Shown: in pieces, positions 8,181 through 16,156 of the stretch
Numbering within the stretch: the stretch's first letter is position 1
How the letters are laid out: each line of letters starts with the position of its first letter
From: Melioribacteraceae bacterium
GTDB lineage: Bacteria > Bacteroidota > Ignavibacteria > Ignavibacteriales > Melioribacteraceae
Assembly (NCBI GenBank): GCA_016342755.1
Contig: JAEINS010000006.1
Coordinates: 1 to 64,000, forward strand
Length of the DNA stretch: 64,000 nt
Direction: 5' to 3'
The notes under the pieces: model-generated
The model's database searches: none
Seen by the model: the letters and a program-made list of their open reading frames with translations, nothing else
Told to the model about the DNA's origin: nothing
Made by a program: the position numbers and the translations under genes

Positions 8181-9047
8181 ATGAAAGTTGCAATAGCCAG
8201 CGGAAAAGGCGGTACTGGTAAAACTACAATATCAACTAACCTATCGGCATATCTTGCTGAAAAAAGAAGTGTAGTATTGGCTGATCTGGATGTTGAAGAA
8301 CCAAACGCAAAATTATTTCTAGATATAGAGCTGGCAAAAAGTGAAATAAAATATAAAATGATACCGGAATGGAATGAGAATTGTTCTCTCTGCGGCTTAT
8401 GCCAGGAGGTTTGTAATTTTAATGCTGTTATAAAGCTAAATACACAAATAATGGTTTTACCGGAATTGTGCCATAGCTGTTACGCGTGCAGTGAGTTATG
8501 TCCTGAAAATTCATTAAAAATGATTCCACAAAAAATCGGGATCATGAATATTTATAAATCCGATGGATTGGATTTTATAGAAAGTAAAATGGATATTGGA
8601 CAAGAGCAGGCTGTTCCGCTAATAACAAAAACTAAAGATTACATCAAAAATAATTTTGATAATAAGGTTCTGGCAATATTTGATTCGCCTCCCGGAACCT
8701 CGTGCCCTGTTATAGAAGTAATTAAGGATTGTGATCTTATTTTGCTGGTTACAGAACCGACTCCATTTGGCTTACACGATTTAAAACTTGCGATTGAAAC
8801 GGCAAAACAACTTCACAAACCATGCGCTGTTATTATTAATAGAGCTGAACAGGGTAATTTATTGATTAATAAATTTTGTGCTGCCGAAAACATTGATATA
8901 ATTGCTGAAATTCCCAATGACAGACAAATAGCTACATTATACTCGGGCGGACAGCTTTTGTATAATGAATTGCCCGAAGTAAAAAAACAACTGCAAAATA
9001 TTGAAGACTATATTGATCTCTTTAACTATGGAGGTTCCTATGCATGA
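8181..9047 (+). CDS. MinD/Mrp-family P-loop ATPase with ferredoxin insert (first copy)
   Basis: A 288-residue ATPase. The deviant Walker A SGKGGTGKT is at residues 7-15. Two 4Fe-4S cysteine sets are inserted after the first strand-helix unit: C68/71/74/78 and C97/100/103/107. The start at 8181 follows AAGAGG; a longer in-frame start at 8160 overlaps the previous gene and lacks a ribosome site. Paired ATPases of this kind are the partner proteins of ORP complexes, and in Desulfovibrio they have been linked to cell-division positioning. It ends inside the second copy (8-bp overlap). Confidence 0.92.
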   Translation: MKVAIASGKGGTGKTTISTNLSAYLAEKRSVVLADLDVEEPNAKLFLDIELAKSEIKYKMIPEWNENCSLCGLCQEVCNFNAVIKLNTQIMVLPELCHSCYACSELCPENSLKMIPQKIGIMNIYKSDGLDFIESKMDIGQEQAVPLITKTKDYIKNNFDNKVLAIFDSPPGTSCPVIEVIKDCDLILLVTEPTPFGLHDLKLAIETAKQLHKPCAVIINRAEQGNLLINKFCAAENIDIIAEIPNDRQIATLYSGGQLLYNELPEVKKQLQNIEDYIDLFNYGGSYA

Positions 9048-9912
9048 AATAGTTTTCATATCAGGTAAAGGCGGAACCGGTAAAACCTCAATAACTGCCT
9101 CATTTGCCTATCTTCTGGCTGATAAATGTGTTGTGGCCGACTGTGATGTTGATGCCGCAAACATGCATCTTTTGTTGGATCCTGTAAAATTGAGTGAAGA
9201 AGATTTTTATAGCGGAGTAGTTCCGGGAATTGATTACAACAGATGCAACAATTGCGGAGCCTGCGCGGATGTATGCAGATTTAATGCTATAAACGAACAG
9301 GATGGCAAATACGCAATAAATATTATTGATTGTGAAGGCTGCGGTTATTGTGCCAGAGTTTGTCCTTCCGGGGCAATTATAATGGAAGAAAATAATGTTG
9401 GAAAATATTTTGTTTCTAATACCCGGCTAAAAAACACAATGGTTCACGCGCACCTTAAAATTGGAGCTGAAAATTCCGGTAAACTAGTTGCTAAAGTAAA
9501 AAAAGAAGCTGTACATGCGGCAAAAAATAATGGGAAAGAATTTGTACTTGTTGATGGTTCTCCTGGAATTGGATGTCCAGTTATATCTTCACTATCCGGT
9601 GCCGACTTTGTTGTAATAGTTACTGAACCTACCGTTTCTGGTTTTCACGATTTAAAACGTGTATACGAATTGGTAAAAAAGTTTGGTCTTAAAGCTGGAT
9701 GTATTATAAATAAATCAGATTTAAATCTGAACATAACAAATGAAATTAGCTGCTATTTAGATGAAGAAAAAATTGTTCATCTATCAGACATAAAGTATGA
9801 TCAGTCATTTTCTAAAGCTATAATTGAAGGAAAAACAATAGCTGAATATAATCCCGGAATTGCTGAACAACTAAGTGAGAATTGGACTGAAATAATTTCA
9901 CATCTGAATTAA
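9040..9912 (+). CDS. MinD/Mrp-family P-loop ATPase with ferredoxin insert (second copy)
   Basis: A 290-residue paralogue of the preceding gene, with the same layout: Walker A SGKGGTGKT at 8-16 and cysteines C69/72/75/79 and C98/101/104/108 for two 4Fe-4S clusters. A GGAGG at 9030-9034 sets the start at 9040; longer in-frame starts begin within the previous gene. The two copies differ clearly in sequence, so they probably act as a heterodimer rather than as redundant enzymes. It is followed after 12 bp by the second NifX-like gene. Confidence 0.92.
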   Translation: MHEIVFISGKGGTGKTSITASFAYLLADKCVVADCDVDAANMHLLLDPVKLSEEDFYSGVVPGIDYNRCNNCGACADVCRFNAINEQDGKYAINIIDCEGCGYCARVCPSGAIIMEENNVGKYFVSNTRLKNTMVHAHLKIGAENSGKLVAKVKKEAVHAAKNNGKEFVLVDGSPGIGCPVISSLSGADFVVIVTEPTVSGFHDLKRVYELVKKFGLKAGCIINKSDLNLNITNEISCYLDEEKIVHLSDIKYDQSFSKAIIEGKTIAEYNPGIAEQLSENWTEIISHLN

Positions 9913-9924
9913 AAGGAATTTAAA

Positions 9925-10269
9925 ATGAAAATAATATTTACCAGTAAAGGAAAAGATTGGGATTCTAAAATTGATCCCAGATTTGGCAGAACAGAATTTA
10001 TTTTAACATACGATACTGAAAAAGATTTATTAGAAAATTATGATAATTCGTCTGTAGCTGAAGAAGCGCACGGTGCCGGACCAAGAACAGCAAAAATAAT
10101 TTATGATTTAACTCCGGATGTTTTAATTACAGGCAATGGTCCCGGCAATAACGCGATTTCAGTTTTAAACGAATTAAAAATGGAAATATACACTGGTGCT
10201 GAAAACCTAAGTATTAAAGAGGCTCTTGAAGCCTATAAAAAAGGCACCTTAAATAAATTTAATAATTAA
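9925..10269 (+). CDS. Second NifX/NifB-type cofactor-binding domain protein
   Basis: A 114-residue protein of the dinitrogenase iron-molybdenum cofactor family, with the DPRFGRTEFILTYD motif near residues 17-30, the GAGPRTAKII helix and the GNGPGNNA loop. It is only distantly similar to the one at 7832, so each may pair with one of the two MinD-type ATPases. A cluster-carrying function like that of the Desulfovibrio orange protein is inferred from family and neighbours. Confidence 0.9.
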   Translation: MKIIFTSKGKDWDSKIDPRFGRTEFILTYDTEKDLLENYDNSSVAEEAHGAGPRTAKIIYDLTPDVLITGNGPGNNAISVLNELKMEIYTGAENLSIKEALEAYKKGTLNKFNN

Positions 10270-10283
10270 AATTGGAGGTTATC

Positions 10284-10568
10284 ATGCCTAGCGGAGATCG
10301 TACCGGACCAATAGGAAACGGCCCAATGACAGGAAGAAAAATGGGATTCTGTACAGGAACTAATAATATAGGTCTTGGAAACAGACGTGGAGGAAGAAGA
10401 TTTGCTCAAAATAGAAATGGCTTTAGAAGAATGAATCAGGACTTCTTTATGGATGAAGATATTACTCAACAAACTGCCGGCAGCGAAGTTGAAAACTTAA
10501 GACAGGAAATTAATAGTCTTAAAACAGATATGAGTACTATCTTAGAAAAACTGGAAAAACTTACTTAA
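10284..10568 (+). CDS. DUF5320-family small protein
   Basis: A 94-residue protein that opens with MPSGDRTGPIGNGPMTGRKM, the Gly/Pro/Thr-rich signature of DUF5320 proteins, which almost always accompany NifX-like and MinD-like genes. The middle is Arg/Asn/Gly rich and the C-terminal third is a short coiled coil (VENLRQEINSLKTDMSTILEKLEKL). GGAGG at 10274-10278 fixes the start at 10284. It may be a scaffold or chaperone for the metal cluster; its function is unknown. Confidence 0.85.
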   Translation: MPSGDRTGPIGNGPMTGRKMGFCTGTNNIGLGNRRGGRRFAQNRNGFRRMNQDFFMDEDITQQTAGSEVENLRQEINSLKTDMSTILEKLEKLT

Positions 10569-10595
10569 AATTAGTTTTACTTACTGTGGAATTTT

Positions 10596-11009
10596 ATGAT
10601 TAGAGACAGTATAAATATCAGGCCAAGATATGGTGAAGTTGATAGAATGGGTTATGTTTATCATGCCAATTATATAACGTATTTTCATCAGGCAAGAACA
10701 GAATTGCTTAGAAAATACGGCATTGATGATAACTTTCTGGAACTGAATAATATTATGCTGCCCGTAATTGAAATGAATACTAAATATCTGAAGCCTTCAT
10801 TTTACGATGAAGAAATTACAATTATCACAACAATAAATGAAATTCCCAGTACAAGATTTAAGTTTAATTTTGAAGTAAAAAATTCCAGGAATGAACTTGT
10901 TTGCCAAGCAGAATCTACATTGGTTTTTTGTGATTCAATTTCCAGAAAACCGGGGAGAATTCCATCTTTAGTAAAAGACGCATTAATAAATAATTTTGAG
11001 GTAAAATAA
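10596..11009 (+). CDS. YbgC/4HBT-type acyl-CoA thioesterase
   Basis: A 137-residue hot-dog fold protein. The diagnostic segment near residues 12-35 reads RYGEVDRMGYVYHANYITYF, with the catalytic-type Asp16 and the Tyr-His-Ala-Asn motif of YbgC-like thioesterases. It lies 27 bp after the DUF5320 gene and almost touches the next gene, so it appears to be co-transcribed with the ORP-like cluster. The substrate is unknown; a link to CoA-thiol or persulfide metabolism is suggested by the CoA-disulfide reductase at the end of the operon. Confidence 0.88.
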   Translation: MIRDSINIRPRYGEVDRMGYVYHANYITYFHQARTELLRKYGIDDNFLELNNIMLPVIEMNTKYLKPSFYDEEITIITTINEIPSTRFKFNFEVKNSRNELVCQAESTLVFCDSISRKPGRIPSLVKDALINNFEVK

Positions 11010-11010
11010 T

Positions 11011-11793
11011 TTGAAACTATCTGTCTTAGTTGATAATAACAGGAATGGAAAGTTTAATTCTGAACATGGACTTTCGTATTTAATTGAATGTGATAATCAG
11101 AAAATTTTATTTGATACCGGGCAAAGTCCTTTGTTTTTGAAAAACGCATCTTTACTTGGATATGATCTCTCTACAGATATTGAAACAATTGTTTTAAGTC
11201 ATGGACACTATGATCATGGAAATGGTCTGGAGTTTATTAGAAACAAAAATTTAATTGTTCACCCCGAAGCTTTTATCAAACGACAAAGGAAAAAGGATAA
11301 TAGCGAAATTGGACTTAGTCTCACAAAGGAAGAAATTGAATCCCGTTTTAATCTTATTACTACTAGAGCATCTTACAATATCACAGAAAACCTCATATTT
11401 CTCGGTGAGATTCCAAGACTAAATAATTTTGAATCACAAACTACAGACTTCCGCAAAACAAACGGGGAAGATGATTTTATAATAGATGATTCTGCTCTGG
11501 TTTATAAAAAAGACGATGAAATAATAGTCATCTCCGGATGTGCTCATTCAGGAATATGTAATATTATTGAATACGCTAAAAAGATAACCGGGATAGAAAA
11601 AATTAAAACTGTAATTGGCGGGTTCCATCTTAAATATTATGATGAACTTACCAAACAAACTATCCAATATCTAAAAAACGAAATTATAGAAAAACTTTAT
11701 CCTGCACATTGCACAAGTTTTGATGCTGTTCAAGTTCTTTCGGAAGAGTTTAGAACAGATAAAGTGAAAGCAGGAATTACATTAGAATTTTAA
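11011..11793 (+). CDS. MBL-fold metallohydrolase (COG1237-like)
   Basis: A 260-residue metallo-beta-lactamase-fold protein that begins at a TTG codon, one base after the thioesterase stop and preceded by GAGG. The metal site HGHYDHG (His64, His66, Asp68, His69) is intact. Further ligands are the Asp near FDTG, the His in SGCAHSG and the His in PAHCTSF. The pattern fits the COG1237 branch, annotated as dihydropterin-aminobenzene phosphate synthase-like, which is frequent in ORP neighbourhoods. The true substrate is not known. Confidence 0.87.
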   Translation: MKLSVLVDNNRNGKFNSEHGLSYLIECDNQKILFDTGQSPLFLKNASLLGYDLSTDIETIVLSHGHYDHGNGLEFIRNKNLIVHPEAFIKRQRKKDNSEIGLSLTKEEIESRFNLITTRASYNITENLIFLGEIPRLNNFESQTTDFRKTNGEDDFIIDDSALVYKKDDEIIVISGCAHSGICNIIEYAKKITGIEKIKTVIGGFHLKYYDELTKQTIQYLKNEIIEKLYPAHCTSFDAVQVLSEEFRTDKVKAGITLEF

Positions 11794-11802
11794 GAGTATA
11801 AA

Positions 11803-13497
11803 ATGGAAAAACAAAAAAAGATTATTGTAATAGGAGGTTCTGCGGCCGGACCAAAGGCGGCGGCAAGAGCCAGACGTATGGATGAATTTGCCGAAATAAC
11901 AATGTTCCAGAAAGGGCCTGATCTTTCAATGGCTTCATGCGGATTCCCATATTATGTGGGCGGATTTTTTGATGAACGAAATATGTTATTATGTACACCA
12001 ACCGGAGTTGTAAGAGATCCTATATTTTATTGGAATGCAAAAGGTATAATTGCAAAGATCAATACAGAAGTAACCAGAATAGACCGGCAAAATAAGACTG
12101 TTCATTATATTAATCAGCTTACAGGTGAATCAGGTTCACAGGAATATGATAAACTTATAATCACAACCGGTGCAACACCTAACATGCCACCTATCCCGGG
12201 AATTGATCTTGATGGAATTACAACATTACAATCAATGCGGGACGCCGATTATTTGCGCAAGATTAGAGATGACGGTAAAATTAAAAAAGCGGTTGTAATT
12301 GGCGGCGGACTAATAGGAATTGAAACTTTTGAAGCACTTCATTTGGCTGGTATTGAATTAACATTAATTGAATTACTTCCACAGCTATTAACCTTTCTTG
12401 ATTGGAAGATGGCAAAGTTAATTCAGAACTATCTTAAAACTAAGGCAAACGTTATTACACAGAATGGTGTTGCGGAATTTATTGGTGACGGCAAAAAAAT
12501 AATTGCTGTTAAGCTTAAGAACGGAACTGAGATTCCATGCGATCTTGCGGTTGTTGCAATAGGAGTAAAACCAAATATAAAACTTGCAAAAGATGCCGGC
12601 TTAGAAATTGGTGAACTTGGCGGTATTAAAGTTAACGATTTTATGCAGACATCGGATGAAGATATATATGCAGCAGGCGATTGTGTAGAAATAAAAAACA
12701 TACTTACCGGTAAACCAGTTTTGGCGCCTTATGGCGATCTGGCAAATCTTGAAGGAAGAGTTATAGGTTATAATGTAATTAAAGGAAATATCAGAAAATT
12801 TCCGGGAACAATTCAAACAGGCATCTGCAAAATATTTGATTATGGTGTTGGTATAACCGGATTATCTGAAACAAAAGCAGAAGAAGCTGGAATTGATTTT
12901 ATTAAGGTTGTAAATGCGAGTCCCGATAAACCCGGATTTATGGACGGCAAACTGCTTATAACAAAATTGCTGGCCGAAAAAGAAACGGGCATAATACTTG
13001 GTGCGCAGTGTTTAGGCCCCGGTGATGTTAGTAAACAGCTTGCGATCTGGGCTACAGCAATTAAAGGGAAAATGACTATTGAAGATATGGTAAATAATGA
13101 TCTTCCTTATGCTCCGCCGTTCTCATTGGCTATTGATCATAGTATTGCAACGGCTCATATAATGCAGAATAAAATGAATGGAATTTTTGACGGTATCTCA
13201 GGATTAGAATTATACGAAAAGGTTAATAACCATGAAGATCTTTTTATACTTGATACCCGCGGTCCGGATGAATATGAACAGACCAGACTTGGCATAGGTG
13301 AGACCTTAATTCCTGTTGGCAAATTAAGAGCACGTTTAGATGAACTGCCGGAAGACAAAAACAAGGAGATTGTAACACTTTGTAAAATTTCATTACGGGG
13401 TTATGAAGCGGCTGTATTGTTAAAAGCCCATGGTTATACAAATGTAAAAGTTCTTGAAGGCGGTATTGCCGGATGGCCGTTTGAAAAAGAAAAGTAG
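11803..13497 (+). CDS. CoA-disulfide reductase fused to rhodanese domain
   Basis: A 564-residue flavoprotein. FAD-binding GGSAAG lies near residue 11 and NAD-binding GGGLIG lies in the middle. The CoADR active-site cysteine is Cys46 in ASCGFPYY. A dimerisation domain follows, then a C-terminal rhodanese domain (about 455-564) with catalytic Cys527 in TLCKISLRG. Members with this fusion reduce CoA persulfides and disulfides or polysulfide with NAD(P)H. It is the last gene of the 7.2-13.5 kb cluster and is followed by a perfect terminator hairpin. The combination with ORP genes points to sulfane-sulfur handling or redox defence (inference). Confidence 0.93.
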   Translation: MEKQKKIIVIGGSAAGPKAAARARRMDEFAEITMFQKGPDLSMASCGFPYYVGGFFDERNMLLCTPTGVVRDPIFYWNAKGIIAKINTEVTRIDRQNKTVHYINQLTGESGSQEYDKLIITTGATPNMPPIPGIDLDGITTLQSMRDADYLRKIRDDGKIKKAVVIGGGLIGIETFEALHLAGIELTLIELLPQLLTFLDWKMAKLIQNYLKTKANVITQNGVAEFIGDGKKIIAVKLKNGTEIPCDLAVVAIGVKPNIKLAKDAGLEIGELGGIKVNDFMQTSDEDIYAAGDCVEIKNILTGKPVLAPYGDLANLEGRVIGYNVIKGNIRKFPGTIQTGICKIFDYGVGITGLSETKAEEAGIDFIKVVNASPDKPGFMDGKLLITKLLAEKETGIILGAQCLGPGDVSKQLAIWATAIKGKMTIEDMVNNDLPYAPPFSLAIDHSIATAHIMQNKMNGIFDGISGLELYEKVNNHEDLFILDTRGPDEYEQTRLGIGETLIPVGKLRARLDELPEDKNKEIVTLCKISLRGYEAAVLLKAHGYTNVKVLEGGIAGWPFEKEK

Positions 13498-13517
13498 TAT
13501 CCATGTTGATTTAAAAG

Positions 13518-13547
13518 CAAAGGGCAGTAATGCCCTTTGTGTTTTTT
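13518..13547 (+). terminator. Rho-independent terminator after the ORP-like cluster
   Basis: A perfect 9-bp stem CAAAGGGCA / TGCCCTTTG with a GTAA tetraloop, followed by TGTGTTTTTT. It lies 20 bp after the CoA-disulfide reductase stop. Confidence 0.85.
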
Positions 13548-13580
13548 GATAAACTTATTACCAGGAATATTAAAAATAAT

Positions 13581-13652
13581 GTCAGTTCGGGCAACTCGGG
13601 AACCAGCTGTTTCAGGATATTTTCACTCTTCGACCAGCTTAGAGTGACAGAA
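13581..13652. repeat. Dispersed intergenic repeat fragment
   Basis: The segment holds CACTCTTCGACCAGCTTAGA then GTGACAGAA, an inverted unit whose ends CACTCT and AGAGTG pair. It resembles the widespread Bacteroidota intergenic motif that reads as GTCA..GAGCTTGTCGAAGA. Together with the terminator it fills the 240-bp gap between the CoA-disulfide reductase and xylanase genes. Confidence 0.45.
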
Positions 13653-13735
13653 TAAATTTAATTTACATTTTGTAAACAGTCTCAAAGAGTAGTAAGACAT
13701 TTTGTAATTAAAATATTTTTTAATCCGGATAAACG

Positions 13736-14866
13736 CTAATTAACCAGATCTATAACTGCTTTATAAGCCTTTTTCGGCTTAAATTTTCTATCGAACAACA
13801 AAGGATAATCAGTTCTGCCTTTTACAGGCCAATTATTTTTCCATGAATGTCCGTCATCAACACCCCAGAAAGTAACCCGGGTAATAATATCTTTATAATC
13901 TAAAAATATCTTAAAATAATTTGCATAAGCCTCAGCCTGTTTCACACTAACTGAATCCGGTAATTCTTCGGTATATTGATTTACTTCAGGCAGAAGTTCA
14001 AATTTTGTAGATATATCGGCACCTTCATAATCCCATGGATTTGGAAGCACATTTACATCCAGCTCTGTAATCATAACTTTTATTCCGGCAGCTTTATAAG
14101 CTTCAAGAGCGGCAACAATATTTTCTTTTGACGGATTATTTAAGCCCCAATGCGCCTGTATTCCAATTCCATCAACTTTGCAGCCTTGTTCTCTTAATGA
14201 CTTTATCAGTTTAATTGCTCCCCGGGCTTTTCCCGGCTTCCATATATTATAATCGTTGTAATATAGTTCACAATCAGGATCAGCTTCTTTAGCATATTCA
14301 AAAGCCAGTTTAATAAAATCTTCGCCAATTATATTGTACCATTTACTTTTTCTCAATTCACCATTTTCTTCAAGAGCTTCATTAACAACATCCCAGCCAT
14401 TAATTTTACTTTTGTATCTTCCGGCAACTTGTAAAATATGATCTTTCATCCTGGCAATAAGAATTTCTCTGCTTGCCGGGTTACCCTTTTCATCTTCAAA
14501 AACCCAGTCCGGAGTCTGCTGATGCCAAATTAAAGTATGACCAACTACAAACATTTTTTCGGAAGTCCCTAACTCAACATACTTATCGGCAGGTTCAAAA
14601 TTAAATTTACCCGGTTCAGGATGTACCGATTCCCACTTTAAAAGATTTTCGGGAGTTAAACTGTTAAACTCTTTTTTGATAAGTTCTACACCCTCTGTAT
14701 CCCTTCCAAATACATGATTATCATTAATCGCCGCGCCAATTAAAAATTTTCCCGCGTAAACAGATTTTAATGTTTTTGTTTCATCCTTATTTTCATCTGT
14801 TTTTTGGCTGCAGGATACAATCAATAATCCCGATATTAGAACACTCATTAATAATTTGAACTTCAT
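13736..14866 (-). CDS. Endo-1,4-beta-xylanase, GH10, lipoprotein
   Basis: A 376-residue secreted enzyme. The start at 14866 has an AGGAG site and gives a lipoprotein signal peptide with lipobox LIVSC (Cys19); a start at 14959 would add 31 residues that do not resemble an export signal. The GH10 barrel fills the rest, with the acid/base Glu in DVVNEALEE, the nucleophile Glu in ITELDVN, and the conserved HTLIWHQQTPDW and WGVDDGHSWKNNWP segments. It hydrolyses beta-1,4-xylan at the cell surface. It stands alone, without nearby SusC/D or other glycosidases. Confidence 0.95.
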   Translation of the reverse strand: MKFKLLMSVLISGLLIVSCSQKTDENKDETKTLKSVYAGKFLIGAAINDNHVFGRDTEGVELIKKEFNSLTPENLLKWESVHPEPGKFNFEPADKYVELGTSEKMFVVGHTLIWHQQTPDWVFEDEKGNPASREILIARMKDHILQVAGRYKSKINGWDVVNEALEENGELRKSKWYNIIGEDFIKLAFEYAKEADPDCELYYNDYNIWKPGKARGAIKLIKSLREQGCKVDGIGIQAHWGLNNPSKENIVAALEAYKAAGIKVMITELDVNVLPNPWDYEGADISTKFELLPEVNQYTEELPDSVSVKQAEAYANYFKIFLDYKDIITRVTFWGVDDGHSWKNNWPVKGRTDYPLLFDRKFKPKKAYKAVIDLVN

Positions 14867-15032
14867 TTTTTCTCCTGCTTTGAAATATAGACTTTTTAGC
14901 TTTATTTGAAAATATACATATTTATTAAACCGATTCAAAAATATATTTAAATGGTACAAACATGAGTGTGATAATTTTTTAAAATCTAGTTTTAAGAGGA
15001 TGGTCTTAGAAAAATTAAGAGAAGTGAAAATT

Positions 15033-15060
15033 ATAAACCCAACATTGTTGCCGGGTTTAT
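15033..15060 (-). terminator. Hairpin downstream of the FmdB-like gene
   Basis: An 8-bp perfect stem ATAAACCC / GGGTTTAT with a 12-base loop, just past the stop of the minus-strand gene ending at 15071. The T-run on the minus strand is weak (AATTTTCAC). Confidence 0.5.
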
Positions 15061-15070
15061 TAAATATGTT

Positions 15071-15316
15071 TTAGTTTAATCCGCACATGCCGTTTGCACA
15101 ACCGCCCATTGGCATTTGCGGCATTCCGCAGCTTCCGGTTGAGCATCCGCCAAAATCTGGTGTTGAATCAACCGATGCAGAAAAGCCGGATAATAATTTT
15201 TTTGCATTATCTGAGCCGCATTTTGTACAGTTTACATCAGACATATTGTTTAGTGATTTATGCAAAACATCAAACTTCTCACCGCATTCGGCACATTTGT
15301 ATTCAAAAATCGGCAT
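15071..15316 (-). CDS. FmdB-family zinc ribbon protein
   Basis: An 81-residue protein starting MPIFEYKCAECG, the hallmark of the FmdB/CxxC_CxxC_SSSS family. The zinc knuckles are C8/C11 and C30/C33. The C-terminal tail is Gly/Cys/Met rich (GGCSTGSCGMPQMPMGG...), with four more cysteines that could bind additional metal. The family is named from a formamidase operon regulator; a regulatory role here is only possible. It is flanked by a terminator hairpin and an inverted intergenic repeat, so it seems monocistronic. Confidence 0.88.
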   Translation of the reverse strand: MPIFEYKCAECGEKFDVLHKSLNNMSDVNCTKCGSDNAKKLLSGFSASVDSTPDFGGCSTGSCGMPQMPMGGCANGMCGLN

Positions 15317-15346
15317 AATAATTTTCCTTTATTTTCTATTATAAAA

Positions 15347-15417
15347 AGATATCTCAGGCTAAAACTGTTTGGGTAACAGTCTTTGTCATTTCGCGGGAAA
15401 AACGACTGAGAAATCTT
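15347..15417. repeat. Inverted intergenic repeat (REP/BIME-like)
   Basis: The left arm AAGATATCTCAGGC (from 15347) and the right arm GTCATTTCG...GACTGAGAAATCT (15385-15417) are imperfect reverse complements. The same arm is found at 51653-51687 and 61421-61455, so it belongs to a family of small hairpin-forming intergenic repeats. Confidence 0.6.
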
Positions 15418-15419
15418 GT

Positions 15420-16082
15420 TTAATTATTAATTACTTCTATTTCAAATTCGCCAATGTTTTCAATTTTTACTTCTATTAAATCACCCGGAACAACTTTACC
15501 AACCCCGGCAGGAGTTCCCGTAAAAACCAAATCGCCTTCTTCTAAAGTCATTTTAGATGAAAGATATTTTACAATTTCCACAGAATTAAATAACATCTGA
15601 TCTAACGATGCATTCTGTCGCAATTCCTTATTCACAGACAGTTCAATCTTTTCAGTGCCTTTTAGCTGATAATCTTCTTTCATAACTATATTGGATACAA
15701 CCGCGGCAGTATCAAAACATTTTGCAAGAGTCCATGGCTGGCCCTTTTCTTTGCATTCCCATTGAATATCCCGAAGAGTCATGTCTAAACCAACAGTATA
15801 TCCGGCAATTGCTTCTTCCGCGCTTTTATCATCCGCATCTTTTACATCTCTGCCAATCAATAAAACTAGCTCAACTTCATGATGCATTTCTTTTGAGTGT
15901 GAAGGATGAACTATTTTTTTATCATTAAAAATAAGGTTGGAAGCTGGTTTTAAAAATACCACAGGGTATTTTAATACTTCCCCGCCCATTTCTTTTACAT
16001 GATCGGCGTAATTTTTTCCGACACAGATAATTTTTCCAGGCCAGTACTTTTTATCAGAATTTTTTAATCGTAAATTTTTCAT
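15420..16082 (-). CDS. Fumarylacetoacetate hydrolase (FAH) family protein
   Basis: A 220-residue single-domain FAH protein of the FAHD1 / 2-keto-4-pentenoate hydratase type. Motifs seen are KIICVGKNYADHVKEM at the start, the metal-site HHEVELVLLIG, GYTVGLDMTLRD, and the ending MTLEEGDLVFTGTPAGVG. I chose the ATG at 16082, which has AGGAAT upstream; the longer ATG at 16148 has no ribosome site and adds non-homologous residues. Probable activity is oxaloacetate or acylpyruvate decarboxylation/hydrolysis. The enzyme is cytoplasmic and needs a divalent metal. Confidence 0.9.
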   Translation of the reverse strand: MKNLRLKNSDKKYWPGKIICVGKNYADHVKEMGGEVLKYPVVFLKPASNLIFNDKKIVHPSHSKEMHHEVELVLLIGRDVKDADDKSAEEAIAGYTVGLDMTLRDIQWECKEKGQPWTLAKCFDTAAVVSNIVMKEDYQLKGTEKIELSVNKELRQNASLDQMLFNSVEIVKYLSSKMTLEEGDLVFTGTPAGVGKVVPGDLIEVKIENIGEFEIEVINN

Positions 16083-16156
16083 GTTTATTAGATTCCTATA
16101 ATTTTGTTTGGTTTCAATATCAATTATCTTCAAATAACTTGTCACCATAAAAATAT

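Noticed and set aside
7832-10269. Nitrogen-fixation genes suggested by the NifX/NifB-type domains
   Set aside because: No nifHDK or radical-SAM nifB is present; the neighbours are those of an ORP cluster, where this domain has another role.
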